From Pseudomonas sp. ACM7 (GTDB taxonomy: Bacteria > Pseudomonadota > Gammaproteobacteria > Pseudomonadales > Pseudomonadaceae), in contig NZ_CP024866.1 in NCBI RefSeq assembly GCF_004136015.1, positions 281,391-326,226 on the forward strand: a stretch of 44,836 bases of DNA, given 5' to 3'. Position 1 is the first letter of the stretch. Each line of letters opens with the position of its first letter. Both the position numbers and the translations under genes were made by a program. The notes under the pieces are model-generated. The model was not told the origin of the DNA and searched no databases. It saw only the letters and a list, made by a program, of their open reading frames with translations. Of the stretch, positions 41,795-44,836 are shown piece after piece.

Positions 41795-42475
41795 ATGCTG
41801 ACTTGGTTACAACGCAACACCCTGACCTTCCCGCCCTTGGAAAAAGCCATGCGCGATCCCAACGGGCTGTTGGCCGCGGGCGGGGATCTGTCCGCCGATC
41901 GTCTGATTCAGGCCTATCGCCACGGCTGTTTTCCGTGGTTCTCGGAAGGCCAGCCGATTCTCTGGTGGTCGCCGGATCCACGCACCGTACTGTTTCCCGA
42001 CGAACTGCATGTCTCGCGCAGCCTGAACAAACTGTCGCGCCAACAACGCTATCAAGTGACCTTTGATCAGGATTTTGCCGCGGTCATCCGCGCCTGCGCC
42101 GCGCCACGGGATTACGCCGACGGGACCTGGATCACAGAAGCCATGCAAAACGCCTACCTCGAGCTGCACAGGCGTGGCTACGCCCATTCGGTGGAAGTCT
42201 GGGACCAGGGCGAACTGGTCGGCGGGCTCTATGGCCTGGCGATGGGTCAGCTGTTTTTCGGCGAATCCATGTTCAGCCGCGCTGACAACGCCTCGAAATA
42301 TGGCTTTGCCACACTGGTCCGACATCTGAAAGACTCAGGCTTCGTGCTGATCGACTGCCAGATGCCTACCGACCATCTGCACAGCCTCGGCGCCCGAGCG
42401 ATTCCTCGCAGCGAGTTTGCCGACTACCTTGCGCAGCATCTGGACCAGCCCAGCCGCGCAACTTGGGTTTGCTGA
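41795..42475 (+). CDS. aat: Leucyl/phenylalanyl-tRNA--protein transferase
   Basis: This 226-residue enzyme adds Leu or Phe to N-terminal Arg/Lys of proteins, marking them for ClpAP. Motifs include [75 protein letters not shown] and [20 protein letters not shown]. The frame is open upstream through the trxB end, and ATG at 41795 matches the family start (MLTWLQRN). It pairs functionally with bpt downstream. Confidence 0.95.
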   Translation: MLTWLQRNTLTFPPLEKAMRDPNGLLAAGGDLSADRLIQAYRHGCFPWFSEGQPILWWSPDPRTVLFPDELHVSRSLNKLSRQQRYQVTFDQDFAAVIRACAAPRDYADGTWITEAMQNAYLELHRRGYAHSVEVWDQGELVGGLYGLAMGQLFFGESMFSRADNASKYGFATLVRHLKDSGFVLIDCQMPTDHLHSLGARAIPRSEFADYLAQHLDQPSRATWVC

Positions 42476-42504
42476 GCGACTTTTGCCCGTGTGGCTTACA
42501 CTTA

Positions 42505-42769
42505 GGGGGCGTTCTCAATGAGTTTCGCCGCCGCGCCGGGTCTGCTGTTGCGCAGGGCAAGACGCGAGAAGCGTAGTTTGGTCATTCCAAATAAGCTTCG
42601 AGCAACGCAGCCCTGCGCAACAGCAGGCCCGGCCCTTCGGGTTGTGCCTTAAAACGGGCCAGGCTGCGTTGCAGGCCCTGGAAAGGGAACACCATTCCCA
42701 GCGGCCTGCGCCTTGCCTGGCCCGTTTTAAGGCGACAACGCGGCGGTGAAACTCATTGAGAACGCCCCC
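42505..42769. repeat. 265-bp MITE-like element with inverted ends and two inner hairpins
   Basis: GGGGGCGTTCTCAATGAGTT at the left end is mirrored at the right end (42742-42769, ending in CCCCC), with about 27 bp of near-perfect match. Inside are two more long hairpins: 42538-42558 with 42610-42630 (CTGCTGTTGCGCAGGGC type) and 42642-42677 with 42703-42739 (CCTTAAAACGGGCCAGGC type). The whole folds as a three-branched structure. There is no coding capacity. It separates aat from bpt. Confidence 0.8.
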
Positions 42770-42798
42770 AAATCAAAGCTTATTCCCGAGGGTTGATC

Positions 42799-43506
42799 AT
42801 GACCGAGTTGGCGCGTTTGAAGTTCTATGCCACTCAGCCCCACTCTTGCAGCTATCTGCCCGAGGAGCAGGCCACGACCTTGTTCCTCGACCCTAGTCAG
42901 CCCATGGATGTGCATGTCTATGCAGACCTGTCTGAAATGGGTTTCCGTCGTAGCGGCGATCATCTTTACCGGCCTCATTGCCAGAATTGCAATGCGTGCG
43001 TACCGGCGCGCATCCCTGTGGCGCAATTTTCGCCCAACCGCCAGCAGAAACGCATCTTCAAACGCAACGTCGACCTGCAGGTGCGGCCTGGCAGGCCGCA
43101 ATTCAGCGAAGAGTATTTCGACCTTTATCAGCGGTATATCGAACAGCGTCACGCCGATGGCGATATGTACCCGCCGAGTCGCGATCAGTTTGCGACGTTC
43201 CTGGTACGTGACCTGCCGTTTTCCCGATTCTACGAATTCCGTCTCGAAGGACGACTGGTGGCGGTGGCCGTCACCGACTTGCTGCCGAACGGACTGTCGG
43301 CGGTCTACACCTTCTACGAGCCCGCTGAAGAACGCCGCAGCCTGGGGCGTTATGCGATTCTCTGGCAAATCGCCGAGGCTCAGCGTCTGGGGCTGGAAGC
43401 CGTCTATCTGGGCTATTGGATCAAAAACTGCAAAAAGATGAGTTACAAGACTCAATATCGCCCTATCGAACTGCTGATTAATCAGCGCTGGGTCATCCTG
43501 AACTAG
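42799..43506 (+). CDS. bpt: Aspartate/glutamate leucyltransferase
   Basis: This 235-residue arginyltransferase-like enzyme adds Leu to N-terminal Asp/Glu of proteins, the second bacterial N-end-rule branch. The Cys-rich N-terminal domain has Cys17 (HSCSYL) and [13 protein letters not shown] (Cys61, Cys64, Cys67). The GNAT-like C-terminal domain has [21 protein letters not shown] and [22 protein letters not shown] at 42799 follows GAGGG by 6 bases. An in-frame TTG two codons earlier is less likely. Confidence 0.95.
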   Translation: MTELARLKFYATQPHSCSYLPEEQATTLFLDPSQPMDVHVYADLSEMGFRRSGDHLYRPHCQNCNACVPARIPVAQFSPNRQQKRIFKRNVDLQVRPGRPQFSEEYFDLYQRYIEQRHADGDMYPPSRDQFATFLVRDLPFSRFYEFRLEGRLVAVAVTDLLPNGLSAVYTFYEPAEERRSLGRYAILWQIAEAQRLGLEAVYLGYWIKNCKKMSYKTQYRPIELLINQRWVILN

Positions 43507-43617
43507 AGCAAGCCGTAAACCCCTTGGCTTAAACCCCATTTTTCGGGCACAATGCACGCCGCTTTTGCCTGGCGCAGTTGCACCGGGCCATTCATTGGAC
43601 ACCGAGGGCTTTACTGC

Positions 43618-43836
43618 ATGTCGAAAGAAGACAGCTTCGAAATGGAAGGCACTGTCGTCGACACCCTGCCCAACACCATGTTTCGTGTGGAGTTGGAAAA
43701 TGGGCACGTCGTAACCGCGCATATCTCCGGCAAGATGCGCAAGAACTACATCCGTATTCTTACCGGTGACAAAGTGCGCGTCGAGCTGACGCCCTATGAC
43801 TTGAGCAAAGGGCGCATCACTTACCGCGCTCGCTAA
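43618..43836 (+). CDS. infA: Translation initiation factor IF-1
   Basis: This 72-residue single OB-fold protein binds the 30S A site. [70 protein letters not shown] is essentially the canonical IF-1 sequence. The frame opens at 43552, but ATG at 43618 gives the exact family length. In other pseudomonads clpA commonly lies next; here a repeat element and intron follow instead. Confidence 0.97.
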
Positions 43837-43847
43837 TCAAGTCAATA

Positions 43848-43880
43848 CAAAACGCCCGGTTTATGCCGGGCGTTTTTGTT
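43848..43880 (+). terminator. Rho-independent terminator of infA
   Basis: AAAACGCCCGG and CCGGGCGTTTT form a perfect stem with a short TTTATG-type loop, ending in a T run. It begins about 12 bases after the infA stop. Confidence 0.92.
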
Positions 43881-43914
43881 TGTCTGCGATTTGGTGGGGC
43901 TCTTTAGTTTATGT

Positions 43915-44522
43915 TGTATATCCGTTGCTGCGGTTAGGGCTTCTGGCGGTTTCGCTCTTACAGCGACTCACTTTTCCAGACGCCGGAGTGCCGGCCCAGC
44001 GAAAAGTAAGCAAAAGGCTTCGCCCCGGCGTACGGCGCCTCGCTAAAGCTCCGCGTTCCCTCGCTACGGTATCCATCAGGGGGCATCGCCTCCGGTCTGC
44101 TTCGCGACGACCTCCTCTCGATGTGTTCGGCTTCGCCGAACGGCGCTAAGCGCCTAATCCCCTGATGAACACCTACGCTCGGCCTGCCGAAGGGGCGAGA
44201 GATCAAAAGCAGAATCAAGATCTAAAGCCACAGCAAGATCAAAAGATCGCAGCCTCGTTTCACTCGACAGCTCCTACAGGGGATGGGTGTACACCCGCCC
44301 TCCACCACTCAACACGCCGAGCGTTAGCTCGCCTGCAGCTCTTGATCTTGCTTTGCCCGCCCTATATCGGGAGGCTGAGTGGAGGTATTCATCTGGGGGG
44401 CAGGCGCGCAGCGCCGTTCGACGCAGTCGAACACATCGAGAGGAGGTTGAAGCGAAGCCAACCGGAGGCGATGCCCCCAGGGCGAAACCCTAAGTAGCCG
44501 TTACCGCAGCAACGGATATACA
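43915..44522. repeat. 608-bp nested palindromic element with an inner REP copy
   Basis: The ends share an identical 20-bp inverted repeat (TGTATATCCGTTGCTGCGGT at 43915; mirrored, ending at 44522). A second inverted pair lies inside: about 44080-44195 (GGGGGCATCGCCTCCGG and CCTCCTCTCGATGTGTTCG) and about 44365-44480. Between them lies a copy of the AAAAGATCGCAGCCT REP family near 44235-44280. No credible gene is present. Frames reading basic Ser/Arg-rich peptides here are chance products of the repeat. Confidence 0.7.
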
Positions 44523-44534
44523 CCTAAATCTCAA

Positions 44535-44836
44535 ATCGAGTAGGAGGCGGCTTTACAGCCGCCGTCCTCTCACACCACCGTACGTACGGATCCGTATACG
44601 GCGGTTCAAGCTATGCGGCTAAGCCGGTTTATCGTATCCAGTACCGAAACTAACCCAAGCTGACCCCATAGTTTCTTCGGCAGCGCCTGATTCATATGAG
44701 ATGCGCCTGAGCTCCACCATGGGCCTCGGCCATTGAAGGCTGATTTGCAGGCGCGAGCTTCGCTAAGCCCCAGGCGCATCAAGTTACGTGCCCTCGTTGA
44801 GGGCCGCTTCCATTGTCGCCAGACGACGCAGCCAGC
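44535..44836 (-). mobile_element. 3' end of a group II intron, 5' part outside window
   Basis: On the minus strand, after the maturase stop, comes a 34-nt domain V-like hairpin (plus positions about 44572-44607) with a 9-bp lower stem ACCGCCGTA/TACGGTGGT, a 2-nt bulge and a short GATC-loop upper stem. A CGC triad lies in the lower stem. It is followed by a domain VI-like hairpin (44546-44563, GGCGGCT/AGCCGCC) and a candidate branch A seven bases before the predicted end CTCGAT at 44535. The CGC triad points to class C or a related class, which I cannot settle. The 3' exon would begin at 44534. Confidence 0.8.
44606..44836 (-). CDS. Group II intron reverse transcriptase/maturase, C-terminal 76 residues (partial)
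   Basis: The frame is open from the window edge to TGA at 44606-44608. It reads VVWRQWKRPSTRARNLMRLG, then LSEARACKSAFNGRGPWWSS, then MNQALPKKLWGQLGLVSVLD and TINRLSRIA. The W-x-x-WKR..R..NL..LG...A...A..GRGPWW pattern is the maturase (X) / C-terminal region of bacterial group II intron proteins. No HNH endonuclease motif follows. The reverse-transcriptase domain would lie to the right of the window. The frame is intact in the visible part. Confidence 0.88.
   Translation of the reverse strand, partial: AGCVVWRQWKRPSTRARNLMRLGLSEARACKSAFNGRGPWWSSGASHMNQALPKKLWGQLGLVSVLDTINRLSRIA

Noticed and set aside
43880..44497. Basic Ser/Arg/Pro-rich frames after infA
   Set aside because: They lie wholly inside the nested inverted-repeat element, and similar peptides arise on both strands because of its symmetry.

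Overview
The window is chromosomal DNA of a Pseudomonas, most likely of the P. fluorescens group. This rests on recognised gene content and order (ftsK-lolA-rarA-crcB-serS-cysG on one strand, then trxB, aat, bpt, infA, and a tusDCBE-ybiB operon), on GC-rich coding sequence, and on several dispersed repeat types typical of that group (REP/REPIN sequences of the GTGGGAGCGGGC and GTAGGAGCTGCC kinds). No database could be searched; product names come from protein motifs and family memory.

Region 1 (1-4200) is an eroded zone. It holds a kinase-like gene broken by an in-frame TGA, the C-terminal remnant of a TetR regulator, a doubtful small secreted protein, an intact trmK, a 31-residue predicted membrane peptide, and a truncated ArnT-like glycosyltransferase. 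Two small elements with inverted ends lie among them.

Region 2 (4165-20376) is the accessory highlight. A single 11 kb gene (4242-15281, minus strand) encodes a 3679-residue secreted protein with two complete animal-type haem peroxidase modules in tandem, Ig-like repeats and RTX calcium-binding repeats. It is transcribed divergently from its apparent dedicated type I secretion system (ABC ATPase, HlyD-family adaptor, TolC-like channel). Divergent promoter-like sequences lie between them. The layout resembles the P. putida peroxidase locus PP_2561, as I remember it.

Region 3 (20380-29030) contains single genes and short operons: an isochorismatase-family hydrolase, periplasmic gamma-glutamyltransferase, a DNA alkyltransferase, a YbhB-AraC pair, a NudK-like Nudix hydrolase, a hemerythrin, a GNAT acetyltransferase, a lipoprotein, an HTH protein, a DUF6388-like protein and a YoaK-type membrane protein.

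Region 4 (29250-43880) is core genome: tusDCBE-ybiB (tRNA 2-thiolation relay), a glutathionyl-hydroquinone reductase, cysG, serS, crcB, rarA, lolA, ftsK, trxB, aat, bpt and infA. aat and bpt are the N-end-rule transferases that feed ClpAP.

Region 5 (43880-44836) is non-core: a 608-bp element with nested inverted repeats and, running off the right edge, the 3' end of a group II intron on the minus strand, with the C-terminus of its reverse transcriptase/maturase and recognisable domains V and VI.
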